This document shows positions 33,033 through 44,787 of a stretch of DNA of 64,000 bases, piece after piece. Below the pieces are notes generated by a model, which was not told the origin of the DNA, ran no database searches, and saw nothing but the letters and a program-made list of their open reading frames with translations. This DNA is from Diadophis punctatus similis. Lineage: Eukaryota > Chordata > Lepidosauria > Squamata > Dipsadidae. The DNA lies in the NCBI GenBank assembly GCA_023053685.1, contig JALIGW010000001.1, positions 161,126,547 through 161,190,546 on the forward strand, given 5' to 3'. Both the position numbers and the translations under genes were made by a program. The first letter of the stretch is position 1. Every line of letters starts with the position of its first letter.

Positions 33033-33619
33033 CTGAATATAGGATTTTAAAGTGATAATTAATCCATGGTGTGCTAGTGCCTGATCACACCTACTATGTG
33101 TTACATACTTGTGCCTTTGGGAAGAACCTCTGATTACATGAGTAATTTCCATCCCCCAGTGCCTTTCACAATAAACAGCCATCTAATCTATACCGGTAAT
33201 TATGATAACCATATTTTCTTGGAAAAAAAGTAAAGGACAACCTGAAAAGGGGGCAAATTTGAAAAGCGGTTCATAACAGTGAAAATTTTAACTATTTATA
33301 TTTGTGCCTTTTCTTCACAAAGGAAAATTCAATAGCTAAGAAAAAACTCTGCAAAAACCCATATTCTAAGATAAGTACATTTGTTTTAAAAAGACAATTC
33401 AATTTCCTATTTTTCACAAGACTGTGCGTTAAGTGGTTCCCTGTATAGTGCATACTATAAAAGTCAAATGACGAAAATAAAGGACAAATGTTGGTTTTTG
33501 AGAAACAAATAAATCTAAAAGACTGCTTTCTGAAATACAGGACTTTCCTTTATAATAAAGGATGTATGGTCACTATACCTATCATATACAGCTTGCCTCT
33601 ATAAATCCCCCTCTACGGC

Positions 33620-33973
33620 TGACTTCACCCCATAGGCCTCTGAACGCGAGAAGTCCAAGCATCCGAGGGTCACCCTTTGGCGAACTTCTCAGCGGAGTGG
33701 TGCCGGCCCAGGTGTCAGCGAACCTGCAGGTGTGCGATTCGACAGAAGGGACAGGTGAGGCAGTGGCGGGGCGCTCTCGTCGCGCGTGGCGGGCGGTGCA
33801 GGTGGCCGTTCCGAGCGTCCCTCGCCTTCCTGTCTTCGCGGACTGGGGAGCAACTGTCGGAAGGAGGGTGGGAGGAGTCGGTGTGCAGAGTAATGCAACG
33901 CGGCGCGGCGCACCCGGGCGGCCGTGCAAGGCCCCTAGTCCCCGCCGCATCCCTGCAAGAACTAGGAAGGGAA

Positions 33974-34012
<39 letters not shown>

Positions 34013-34400
34013 CTTGCCTCGCCTTTCTTCCTCCGGAGCAAGCAGGGCCGGTTTTGTACAGAATCGCCGCTGCGCCTGGAGAGGGTGGAAGAAACAGCCT
34101 GTTGGCGAAACGGGAGCAGGAGCCTGGAATGAAGCGCTTGAGCAACAGTCTCCATCCATCCGTCGCCCCGAGAGGAGAAGGCGAGTCATCTTGGGGTACT
34201 TTTCAGTGAGTGTTTGAACCGGGACTCTGGTTGCATTTCATTTGCCCCGGTAGCTTTGGAGAGAGCGCTTCGGAGAGTGTGCAGGTTTCTTTCCCTGGTC
34301 GCTGCTTAAGCCGGAGCAACACGCTCACTGCCATTTGATCTTCAGTCCTTCCTCCCCGCCCCCCCAAATAAATTAGCTCCTGTTTGAAAGAAGACCTCTT
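33620..34400 (+). promoter_or_regulatory. CpG-rich block; candidate PAQR8 promoter and non-coding exon 1
   Basis: CpG is far denser here than in the flanks, with GC-rich sequence from about 33640 and an embedded (GA)n tract (33976-34009). A good donor, CA|GTGAGT, follows 34205. PAQR8's coding exon has a splice acceptor right before its ATG, so an upstream non-coding exon is required, and this is the only CpG island between MCM3 and PAQR8. Open frames here look compositional. Confidence 0.5.
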
Positions 34401-34466
34401 CATGCTCGTCTATTGCAAAAGATCCTTGCTTGTTTTCTTCACGGCAGACTTATCTTTCTGGGTGGG

Positions 34467-34508
34467 AGTGTGTGTGTGTGTGTGTGTGTGTGTATGCGCG
34501 CGCGCGCG
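34467..34508. repeat. (TG)n(CG)n alternating purine-pyrimidine tract
   Basis: About thirteen TG units run into CGCGCGCGCGCG (34496-34508), a classic Z-DNA-prone arrangement just downstream of the CpG block. Confidence 0.9.
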
Positions 34509-34699
34509 TTTTGTTTGTATCTTGGATTCGTGGGCGGCGGTGACGTTATGCCACTACATCTTCCAACTGTGGTGCGTTGGATGCGTTGCTTACAAGTAGT
34601 ACTTGCAACGGTTTGGGATAATGAAGAATCTGGCAGAGTAAATACGGGGAAACAGTGAAAACCCTCGTTTTCCTTTGGGCGATTTGGTCTGCTGGTCTG

Positions 34700-36120
34700 A
34701 GCGGAGAACTCAACCTGAAACGGATAAGCCCTCCTTTCCCTCAGCTTCGTCGCGACGGGTCCCGAGCAATTTAGTGGAAATCAGAATTCAGAGGCGAGAA
34801 CTGTAAAGAGGCTTTGCAATCACAGGCAGGCATGTTGGAGGAAAACCTTTCGAAGTGTCGTTTGCATAATATGATTTACTGCTCCTCAGAGCTGTGATAA
34901 TTTCTACCCAGAACAGTACTATAAAAGAAGGACTTCTTGAATGACCCTGGTGGGGATGAGGAATGGGGGGGGGGAGGGAGACAGAGACACTGCTGACACT
35001 TAGAACTCATAATATGCTTATTTCTAGCCCTGTGCCTTAAGCACTACACTAAACTGGCAGTCTTGCATCTTAGTTGTTCATAGGGTCTTGGGAAAAAAGG
35101 GTAAGAAGGAATTCCTTCCTTCCAACAAAATCCACAGCAAAGATAATTTAAACAATTGTAATGGTTGCTGGTATGTTTTGGGGAACAACTTACAGCCAAT
35201 GAAGTGACCTCAGCTAGTTAGGCATCCAACCTGGAATTGGAAATAAGTTGCCACCAAAGGAGTAGATTTGAGCTGAGAGAGGCAGCATCAGTTCATGTGC
35301 TCCTGGTTTTTTTTTTTTTTTTGTTCTGCTATCTGTATTAGAACTAAATTGGTTCAAAGATCTAGCTCCTGAGGAAATGAGTTTGGCTTCATCTTTACTG
35401 AATTTGGGGGGGACTTTTAAGAACCTGCAATTTTTGGGGATTTGGGTAGATTTTTAAAAATATTGTGTTGGGATATTACTCATTTTTTAAAAAAAACATG
35501 CTTAAAGAATAACTTGGAGATTGCTCATGAACAGAAAAGCAATTTATTAATCCTATTAGTTAAATACAGTTATACTGTTCCTCTCTTTTGCGATTGTAGA
35601 AAACTACTGCTAGTTTTTTTGACTGACTTCTTCGGTAGTAGTTTTTTGTCCTTCAGTATATAATCTAAGTTTCCTGTTTGGTCCTGAATCTCTTATAGCT
35701 TATTTATGACTTGTTATTTTAAATGTAATTTTTGAAAGTTTTTTTTAATTTTTGTACTGTCTTTTAAAATTTCCTTAGTGTCTTTACAAGGCTTTGATTA
35801 AAGGATAAAAATATTTTAATTTTAAAAAATATAAAAAAATATTGCTGTCACATGGACAAAAAATGTTTGTTTATGCTTCTGGCATTGACTCCACACAGTT
35901 CAGTGCCAAGTAATTCTTGTTCCTTACTCCCAATCTCTAGTGCAAAATGGATGAGCCTGAATGAAAATTCAGAAACAATCTTAATTTGCAGAGTCTGTAA
36001 AGTCATTTACAGTCATTGTAAAGTCATTAAAGTTCTGGACAATGAAGCTTGAATTGTTTGGATACCTAATGAATAATTCATAGGAGAGCATGGAGCATTG
36101 CAAGAAAATGGATTCCTACT
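34700..36120. other. Probable PAQR8 intron, no feature recognised
   Basis: AT-rich DNA with poly-T runs (for example 35306-35323). No exon, RNA gene or transposon end I can support. Confidence 0.45.
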
Positions 36121-36125
36121 GTGCA

Positions 36126-36330
36126 GTAAATATGTGTATTTATTTGATTTATATCTTGCCTTTTATTTTGTAGGTCAAGGTGGCATACATACTGTAGGGT
36201 TCCCCCGTTCTGTTTTTCCCCACAACAGTCCATGATTTGGGGTGGTCTAGGATGGTGTGACTGCTCGAAAGTTACCCAGGAAGCTTCTAGATTTGAGGAT
36301 AGGCTAGGATCTGGTAACTGCTCATAATCC
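36126..36330 (-). mobile_element. SINE (CR1/L2-tailed type), reversed
   Basis: Starts with TTTATTTGATTTATATCTTG and AGGTCAAGGTGGCATACATA, the reversed tail of SINEs like the copy at 44440-44600. Confidence 0.5.
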
Positions 36331-36895
36331 ATCCCGTCAATTACTACTCCACATTTCAGCTTGGATTAGTTTTTTACTAATTTTTACTTCCCAATGTAAA
36401 CATTATTATTGATGGAAAAAGTAGGCTGTTAGACATAGAATATATGAAGCTATATTCCATATGTTTCTGTCTCAATTTCCAAACAAATGACTGAATAATA
36501 AGTAAAATTAGAAGGGAGAACAATGAGCCTTGTTGGAAGTTGAACATTTTGGGAGTTGAAATTCCAAACATCTGGAAAGATACTAGCTTGGGAAATGGGA
36601 GTCCCTATTCAGTACAATACAAAATTATATTCATCCAAATGAGAAGTTTTCTTCTTGTGGTTGGGCAGTTTTTGGACAATAGGCATAGAGTTTGGCTTGG
36701 ATTTCAGAGTTTCTTAATCCTTGAAAATTCTTCAATATTCTGCAAAATTCTGTAAAACTTCTGAAACAGGATTTTCCCCACTATAAACAATTACCAGATA
36801 GTATTGTGCATAGAAACATTTGGTAAAAAACGCTGAGGTTTTGCCATGGCAAATCAGTTGCTTTCTTGGTAGTGTGGGTCTATGTTGAGGTAGGA

Positions 36896-37112
36896 GAGTT
36901 GGTGTAGTGGTTAAGGCATCAGGCTAGAAAATGTGAGTGTGTGAGTTCTAATCCTGCCTTGGGCACAAAGCCAGCTGGGTGACCTTGAGCCAGTCACTTT
37001 TCCTCGGCTCTAGGAAGCAGGCAAGGGCAAACCCCTTCTGAAAACTTTGCCAAGATAATTGCAGACATTAGTCCAGGAAGTTGCCAGGAGTTAATAATGA
37101 CTCAACATGATA
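36896..37112 (+). mobile_element. MIR-like SINE, well-preserved copy
   Basis: Has tRNA-like AGTGGTTAAGGCATCAGGCT and GTGAGTTCTAATCCTGCCTT, then CAGCTGGGTGACCTTGAGCC, GGCAAACCCCTTCTGAAAAC and TTGCCAGGAGTTAATAATGA. Confidence 0.75.
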
Positions 37113-37123
37113 GAGAGATATAG

Positions 37124-37352
37124 AGCCGAGGTGGAGCAGCAGTTAGAGGCAGGTACTGCAGGCCACTTTAGCTGACACTGATCCGCAGGTCAGCAGTTCA
37201 AATCTCACCGGCTCAAGGTTGACTCAGCCTTCCATCCTTCCGAGGTAGGTAAAATGAGGACCCAGATTGTTGGGGGCAATATAAATATACATTGCTTACT
37301 GGTGTAAACAGCTTAGAGAGTGCTTGCACTGTGAGGCGGTATATAAATCTCA
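37124..37352 (+). mobile_element. tRNA-derived squamate SINE, copy 3
   Basis: Same order of blocks as copies 1 and 2, with B-box CAGTTCAAATCTC, CCTTCCATCCTTCCGAGGTA and a GGCGGTATATAAATCTC end plus AATA tail. Confidence 0.85.
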
Positions 37353-37804
37353 CAAAATAAATAAAATAAATAATAGAGAGATAAATAATAGGTTAAATTA
37401 GATTAGGATAGAGAGGGAGAGATAAAACGTAAAGTTGAGATTGAGAGCATGCTTATTAAAGGTTAGATGCTTTGCTGGTTCCCATTTGCTAGCTATACTG
37501 GCTCTGCATACAGTATAGACCTCGCCTTCCTGTTCTCTGGAGGCTCAGAATGAGTTTTACATAACCCTGTGATGAAATACAATTGCAAGTGAACAGTTGC
37601 TCTCATTTGTATTTTTTGCAAACCCCATTTTTTTACATTTGCATCTCTTTTTTTGCATTTTTCAGAATCCTATCCCCCCCTCACCAGTTCTTTGGGTTGT
37701 TTATATTTGTTTTCTTTTGTTTTTTTCTTTTATTAAAAGGTGTGAACTTCTGCAAAAATTCTTTTCAGCGCTACCTTATCATGTTCATCATTCCCTGTCT
37801 CCCC

Positions 37805-37863
37805 AGAGAGTATTTAATTGATATACACTACACTTGATCTTAGCTAAAAGACTGAGAAGCGAT
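37805..37863 (-). pseudogene. U2 snRNA 5'-end pseudogene fragment
   Basis: The minus strand starts ATCGCTTCTC and, after a few changes, reads TTAGCTAAGATCAAGTGTAG, the highly conserved 5' end of U2 including the branch-point-pairing neighbourhood. Similarity fades after about 60 bases. The Sm site and 3' stem-loops are absent, so this is a retro-pseudogene piece, not a gene. Confidence 0.8.
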
Positions 37864-38689
37864 ATACTAACTGTTATGAGCATATTTTCTTGCTATGTCA
37901 AAAAAACCCCATACATTTTGCAATGAGCTTATTTGAGTCATCTGCCTACTTGCGTTTCTTTTCTGAGCTACATAGGGGAAGATTGTTTCCTTCCTCAGAC
38001 GCAAGCAGTGCTGGACTTTCCTTATTTTCTTTTGCTGAAATTTCCTCTGCTGAATTTCAGTGGCTGAATGATGAAATATCATTGACACAATTTCCCATCA
38101 CTGTGAGGTTGTTTCTTACAGAATTATTAAAAAAATGTCCTAAAATAAGCTGATTTTTAAAATGATCATATATCTAGAAAAAAAACAAAGGGAAAGCTCC
38201 ATCCTCAGTGTTAGGTGGTGGCATTAATTGTCAAAATATTTCCCAACCCTGTTCACAGTCTAGGATTTGACTATTGAACAACAAAACAGGTGTGTGTGTT
38301 TTCATTTTTTTTTTTTGGCAAAGTCCAGCTTACTGATTACACAAGCTATGTGAAAGAAATGCTAGCTACATTGAAGGAAATATCTGCAATCCTGTTTCCC
38401 CTTTTGGGGGAATAGAATACGAATTGACATACTTGTTGTATTCCCTGATCTGGAGACTCAGCTTACAAAACTGAATCCATCAGGCATTTTTATTGTCCTC
38501 CCCGTGACACTACTAAACATTAAGCAAGTTTTTACTGTGTAAGAATAATGCTCCTTTTTCACTCAAAAGGAGGCAAAAAGATACTAAGCCATTATAGCTG
38601 GAGGTTGCCACCCTATATTCAAAATGCAAAGAGAGATGCAATTTATTGTTCTTGGATTGCCAATTCATCATAATATTAATATTTTTTAA

Positions 38690-38790
38690 ATTGTTTTTAT
38701 ATTATTGATTTATAGTTTTTTATTGTACGTCACTCAGAATCTGATGGGCAGCCATATAAATAGGATGACTAAATAAATAGTATGTGTGTA
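38690..38790 (+). repeat. LINE/SINE 3' tail remnant
   Basis: Reads TTTTTTATTGTACGTCACTC, then GGGCAGCCATATAAATAGGA and ACTAAATAAATAG, a common squamate CR1-derived tail. Confidence 0.5.
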
Positions 38791-38792
38791 AA

Positions 38793-39400
38793 TATTTAGA
38801 ATAGAATAGAATAGAATTTGTTATTGGCCAAGTGTGATTGGACATACAAGGAATTTGTCTTTGGTGCATATGCTCTCAGTGTCCATAAAAGAAAAGATAC
38901 ATTTGTCAAGAATCATGAGGTACAACACTTAATGATTGTCATAGGGTACAAATAAGCAATCAGGAAACAATCAATATTAATATAAATTGTAAGGATACAA
39001 GCAACAAGTTACAGTCCTGCAGTCATAAGTGGGAGGAGATGGGTGATAGGAACGATGAGAAGACTAATAGTAATGCAGCCTTAGTGAACAGTTTGACAGT
39101 GGTGAGGGAATTATTTGTTTAGCAGAGTGATGGCGTTCGGGGGAAAACTGTTCTTGTGTCTAGTTGTCTTGGTGTGCAGTGCTCTATATTTAGCACCTGA
39201 ACAGTTGTGTGCCGATGTTGGAGAGTATCTGTCCCAGTTAGGAGGAGGACTCAAGCAGGGAATTAGTCTGGACTCCTTACATAAAAACAAGAGGTCAGTG
39301 TCTGACCTCCCCTGAATTTCTTTTAGCCTTATCCAGGCAAAGCCGCCAGCCTGGAGACATTCCTTTGAAATAGGCATAGAACAATAAAGTAGCTTGTTTG
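38793..39400 (-). mobile_element. CR1/Rex-like LINE 3' region with AATAG tail
   Basis: AGAATAGAATAGAATAG at the left edge is the tail. It is followed by TTGTTATTGGCCAAGTGTGA and GGACATACAAGGAATTTGTC, the reverse of a snake CR1-type 3' UTR. It matches the 28.8 kb fragment's GTGTCCAATCAC...GCCAATAA end in opposite orientation. Confidence 0.7.
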
Positions 39401-39419
39401 ATGAACCCTACATGTGTAG

Positions 39420-40160
39420 GTCTGGTTTGTTCACACCTGTCAACCCATAACTGTTAATTTTTTACTGCTGGTTGCTAGGACAGTGAGAAGTCTTGAAGGG
39501 GTTCTTTCCTTAGCTTGAAGCAACCATTCAAGGCTTATTGACTGTTGAATCTCTTGATGTTTACCAAATGTGTGACTGAGCAGCTATTCCAAGGGCTTTT
39601 TAACTATGTCCATAGATGCAGAAGTAAAATAGATATCTGAAGCAAAGCAAAGAATGTTGAGAGAAAATACCTTCCTGTTTCAAGCAGAGCCACTACTACT
39701 AATTGAATCCATCTTTTAGTCAAGCTTTTGGTGGCCTTGCAAAACAGGCGCTCCTCTTACAAGTCTATTGGACAGCGGAATCCTTATTATGTAACCTAGA
39801 CGCTTGTGTGAAGGGCAAATCTGGAAATATCCTCCTGCATGTTAATTATTGAAATGGCCCATATATAATTGGTGGTCATTGTCATTCAGATTCTGTTTTC
39901 AAGTGTCTGTGTGCACTTCTGATTGAAGGTATCTGCATATTTAGAAAAGGGGCAGAGCATAAACAGTTCAAATTGATTTATTTTTCAAATCAAAATAAAT
40001 GCATAGAAAAAAATTGTTAGGTGGTTCAGTTTGCTTATTGTGGGGATTACTTTATTTTAGTCATGTTTATACTACTGATTTGAGAGTGACACATAAAAAT
40101 AATAAAAGTATTTAAAATTTCTTATCAGGAAAAAAAATTTCTTTTAAAAATATTTGTGAT
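39420..40160. other. Probable PAQR8 intron, no feature recognised
   Basis: Moderate AT content. I see no exon, repeat or RNA signature. Confidence 0.45.
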
Positions 40161-40168
40161 GGCTTATA

Positions 40169-42203
40169 CCGTGTTTTCCCAAAAATACGCCCTACCCCAA
40201 AAGTAAGACCTAGTGAAGGGGTGGGCATGGCCAGCACAGGAAGCAGCCTTTCCCTTCCCTGGCCACCTTAATTGCGACCCGCGGATCAGCTGAGCTGATC
40301 GGAAGCTGCCTCTTGTTCTATCTCTCTGGACGCCTGGAGGTGTTTCTTGCACACTCTTGCCAGCCCCGGCCCTGCCACGGCACCAGGCAACCTCGCAGCC
40401 AAGGTCCCTTGTCGAGTCCCAATCCGGGGCACGCCATACCTGGGGATTGTGGGGGTGGTGACACAAAGCTACAACCATTGGAGCTGGTGAGTCCAATGAC
40501 AAGCAAGCTTGCAGCGGTGGTGTCGGGACATGTCAGGACAGCGCCAGCCAGCTGCTTGTCAGCAGGCTGCTCTCCTGGACGCGAGCGGCACAGGCAGGCA
40601 ACGAGATGCGTTGTCGGCGTGAAGAATAGGGAGGTGATGGCATCAATGGGACTTCCAGCGGCAGTGCAACACAACCGCTCGTCAGCTGTTCGCCCCTGCA
40701 GCCATGCAAGTGCTTCAGCCATGCTTCCTAAGACTCTGCACCATGCAGTTGGCCCGGCCATGCCTTTGCGACTGGATGTCCTGTCGCCATTGCCTGCTCA
40801 CGGCCAGGAGAGCGGTGTGCTGACGAGCGGCTGGTTGGCACTGTTCTGACGGTGCTGTCCTGACATGTCCCACCGCTGCCTCTTGGAGCAGGACTCTGCT
40901 TCTGCTTTTGGCAGCACGCAAGGAAAGCAGCAGAAGCAGTAGAAGTCTTTCTTTCTCTCCCCCAAACTTCTCCAGAAATGAGCCTTTATTAGACACATCG
41001 CCTCACCGCCTCTTGGAGCAGGACTTTGCAAGGCTTGTTGTGCCGTTGCACAGTCAAATGCGGCAGCAGTGGCGTGACGAGTCTCACAAAGATTCATTTC
41101 TGGTGGAGTTTGGGAGAGAGAAAGGAAGACTTCTGCTGCTTCTGCTTTTGTCTGCATGCAAGGAAAGCAGCAGAAGCAGTAGAAGTCTTTCTTTCTCTCT
41201 CCCAAACTCCACCAGAAATGAGTATTTGTGAGACTCATCGCACCGCGGCTGCGTTCGTGTGTGCAATAGCACAACAAGCCTTGCAGAGTCCTGCCCCAAG
41301 AGGTGGCTGTGGCGCGATGAGTCTCACAAAGACTCATTTCTAGCAGAGTTTGGGGGAGAGAAAGAAAGACTTCTACTACTTCTGCTGCTTTCCTTGCGTG
41401 CCGCCAAAAGCAGAAGCAGAATCCTGCTCCAAGAGGCGGCGGCAGGAGACGTCAGGACAGTGCCAGCAGGACTGCACCAGCCAGCTGCTCTTCAGCACGC
41501 CGCTCTCCTGGCTGGGTCTGGCCGTGAGCAGCAGTGGCCGGCAACGGCAACAGGACATCCGGTCGCAGCGTGCGGCCGGGCCAACGGCATGGTGCAGAAT
41601 CCTATGAAGCATGGCTGGAAGCATGTGCACGGCCGCAGGGGTGAACAGCTGATGAACTGCTGTGTTGCGCTGCTGCCGGAAGTCCCACCGCTGCCTCCCT
41701 GTTCTTTGCGCCAGATGCGCACTTCATTGCCTGCCGGTGCCGCTCGCGGCCGGATCCAGCCAGGAGAGCATCCTGCTGACGAGCGGCTGGTCGGCGCTGT
41801 CCTGATGTGTCCAGCCACAGCCTCGCTCATCGTTGGACTCGCCAGCTCCAATGGTTACAGTTCCGTGCCCCCCACTACCGCCAGGTATGGTGAGCCTGGG
41901 ATCGGGACGCGACAAGGAGCCCTCGGCTGCGAGGTTGCCTAGTGCCGCGGCAGGGCTGGGGCTGGCAAGAGTGCGCAAGAAACACCTCCAGGCGCCCAGA
42001 GAGATAGAATGAGGGGCAGCTCCTGATCAGCTCAGCTGATCTGTGGGCCGCAATTAAGAGGCCCAGAAGCCATGAGGTAACCATGCTCGCCACCTCCTGC
42101 ACCTCAAAAAAAAAAAAGACCTCCCCGAAAATAAGGCCAAGCTCTTATTTCGGGAGGGGATCAAAAGAAAATAAGACCTGGTCTTATTTTGGGGAAAACA
42201 CGG
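40169..42203. mobile_element. TA-flanked palindromic DNA transposon (2.0 kb, non-autonomous)
   Basis: Ends CCGTGTTTTCCC and GGGGAAAACACGG are inverted copies flanked by TA. The outer several hundred bases on each side are long inverted repeats: GGAGGTGTTTCTTGCACACT (40337) reappears inverted as AAGAAACACCTCC (about 41979). The middle (40900-41440) is a set of near-identical inverted units of about 100 bases containing CAGAAGCAGTAGAAGTCTTT. No transposase. The many open frames on both strands mirror each other and are artefacts. Confidence 0.75.
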
Positions 42204-42210
42204 TATATAA

Positions 42211-42556
42211 GAGGGGACGCAGTGGCTCAGTGGCTAAGACGCTGAGCTTGTCGATCAGAAGGTCGGCAGTTGAACAGTTCAAATCCCTAGTGCTGCGTAA
42301 CAGGGTGAGCTCCCGTTACTTGTCCTAGCTTTTGCCAACCTAGCAGTTTGATAGCACGTAAAAAATGCAAGTAGAAAAATAGGGACCACTTTGGTGGGAA
42401 GGTAAGAGAGGTCCATGCGCCTTCGGCATTGAGTCATGCCGGCCACATGACCACGGAGACAGCGCTGGCTCTTCAGCTTAGAAACGGAGATGAGCACCGC
42501 CCCTAAAACCAGAAACGATTAGCACGCATGTGTGCGGGAACCATTACCTATATATA
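42211..42556 (+). mobile_element. Sauria SINE (BovB-tailed)
   Basis: tRNA-like head GCAGTGGCTCAGTGGCTAAG and AACAGTTCAAATCCC, then GAGTCATGCCGGCCACATGA, GGCTCTTCAGCTTAGAAACG and GAGATGAGCACCGCCCC. This order is the hallmark of squamate Sauria SINEs, whose 3' end derives from BovB LINEs. Inserted immediately beside the 2 kb palindromic element. Confidence 0.88.
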
Positions 42557-42559
42557 TAA

Positions 42560-44430
42560 AAAAAGAAATAGAGGAAAGCATTTATTACCTGAATTCAAAT
42601 TTATTTTTTCTCTTAGAGCTATTTTTAAACTAGGAGAAAAAAGTATTCCAGATCCCAATTATAAAAATAGAGAACTGGTGGCCGGAAATTTTGGAAACAG
42701 TTTAAAAATTAAAAATGGATAAATTCTGAGCCACAAACATTAGCTTTCAGAATCTACTATAGAAAGAAAGAGAAGGGTGAATGATTATGACCTGCATAAC
42801 TGTCCCTCCTTCTGATTAGCATGATGATAACATGAAAATGTATTGAAGGGGCACAGTTTGTACAAATATAGAACTCAGTTCTTTTTATGTAGAATGTTGA
42901 TAATGTTCATTATTAAATAATTTTGCAGGAATGAAAAATCAACATGCGTTTATTTAGAACCTCTATTGCAGTGTGGTAAAAAACTAAAAATAATAAAGGA
43001 TACTTGAGGAGATATTAGAAAAAACTCGAGATTTTTTAAAAATTCCCACACACTCCTAATTATGTACACCAGACAGTGTCCTTTTCTGCCTGCTTTTTTT
43101 TTTTTTTTTTGCATTTGAGTTACCAAGCAACTTGCATACAAATGCTGTTGTTTGGGATTGAGGCTGAAATACATGCCCTCTAAACTGAATATAGCTTTTC
43201 AGCAAAATGCTACACCCACACAGAAAAGAAGAGAATAGAAGCTTTGTGGAAGTGGAACAGTAAATGCTGACTGAGGATTTTTCTCTCTGTAATGTTAAAT
43301 GCCTATTGCTTTGTTCATCATTGGCACATGACAGCTGAAATTAAGTAAGTTCTTATTTTCTAATACTGTAGCCTGGAATCTGTCATGAAGGAATCTGTGA
43401 GTTTTGTTAACTTTCTCTTATTTTCTATTTATTAAAAAGTTTATTTATAATCCTGGCATTACGATGTGTATCATTAATTATTGTTGTTTACTGTTGTTGC
43501 TGTAGTTGAAGTTTGTGTAACTGAAAAATTCATCTTGCTGGTCCAGGAATTACAGAACAAGGAGCATAAGGAATTTTGGATGCTTCAAGAATAAATAAAA
43601 TATTTCATGGAACGAAAGGAAGGAAAGAAAAGAGAGGGAGGGAGGGAGAGAGAGAGAGAGAAGGGAGAAAATACCTGGAATCCTGTTAGTTGAGATAAAA
43701 GCTCAGATATATTTATTTATTGCAATGTGGAAGAAGTTGTACCTATTGGTAGACTCCAGCTTTCTTCAGCTTACTGAGGATGGCTAGAGTCAAGTTGACT
43801 GGAGGAGCTCAAAGCCAGTTACATATGAAGAAATACACCTTAACCATCACTAGGCTATGGAAGTATATGAATCTGATAATGGATAAACACTCTATATTTT
43901 ATCTTATTGAGAAATGTGTTCGATGACCAGTTTGAACAAGTATTTGCTATGCAGTATAATTCAATAAAAAGTGAAGCCTCAGTCAAGTTGAGCTTGATTA
44001 TATGGACACATCTGTTCAGTGTTCTTGTCATCATCATGCATTGCCTTCTTGCAGGACTTTTCCCCCCTGATTTCCAACTCTTGCCCAAAGTGGTTTCCCA
44101 CTCAAGTGCTAGCTAGGCTATTCCTGTATAGCATTCTGAATTGGTTAAAGTCTGCCTGGTAGTGTCACTGCTGATTCAATAGTTATAGAAAGTACTATAT
44201 AATAGACAAATGTTTCTGTTCTAAGTTATTAACTGTAGTAAAAGACTAAAGATAAGTTAGGTTGGCATAAAGAAAAAAAATAGCTTAGGTAATGGATGTT
44301 GAATAATAGATATTTCTGCTCAGAAAACAGAAAACTATCAAAAACATAGAATGGAGTGGTTATATTAGTATATTACTTTAACATCCCTCCATCAGTTTGC
44401 TGTGATTGGAAAACTATGGTAAAATGATTC
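42560..44430. other. Probable PAQR8 intron, no feature recognised
   Basis: AT-rich, with a poly-T run near 43088 and a short GA-rich tract at 43620-43662. Confidence 0.45.
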
Positions 44431-44439
44431 CCTCTGATT

Positions 44440-44600
44440 AGAAGCAAGGTGTCATAGTACAAAGCCAGTTGGGTGACTTTCGGCAAGTTACTGTCTCTTG
44501 GCCCAACCCACCTCACCTGGTTGTTGTAGGGAAAGTAAGAGGAGGAAAATGTGTTGGATATGTTTGCTGCCTTGAGTTATTTGTAAAAATAATAACATCA
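44440..44600 (+). mobile_element. SINE with CR1/L2-like tail
   Basis: CAAAGCCAGTTGGGTGACTT, CAACCCACCTCACCTGGTTG and TTGCTGCCTTGAGTTATTTG follow the order of a common squamate SINE ending. Confidence 0.6.
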
Positions 44601-44787
44601 GGATAAAAAAAAAAAAAAAGAAATCACTCTTTTTTTTCACCTTATCTTAGTGCCTTCCTTTTTGTGAAATCTTGAATCAGAATGCTACACCTTTGTGGTC
44701 TGGTCTGTTTTTCTATTTGTATCCAAATTGTTAATTGAACTTGGACATCTCTCTGAAACAAGCCATTAATTTGGAATAGAACTAAAC

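Noticed and set aside
33562..34209. 215-codon open frame and overlapping frames in the CpG block
   Set aside because: High GC removes stops by chance. The frames cross a (GA)n tract giving Arg-Glu runs and match nothing I know.
37805..37863. Functional U2 snRNA gene
   Set aside because: Similarity ends after about 60 bases; there is no Sm site, 3' stem-loops or proximal sequence element.
40164..41980. Many 80-230 codon open frames on both strands
   Set aside because: These come from the palindromic element at 40169-42203; the same peptides recur in both directions, and there is no transposase signature.
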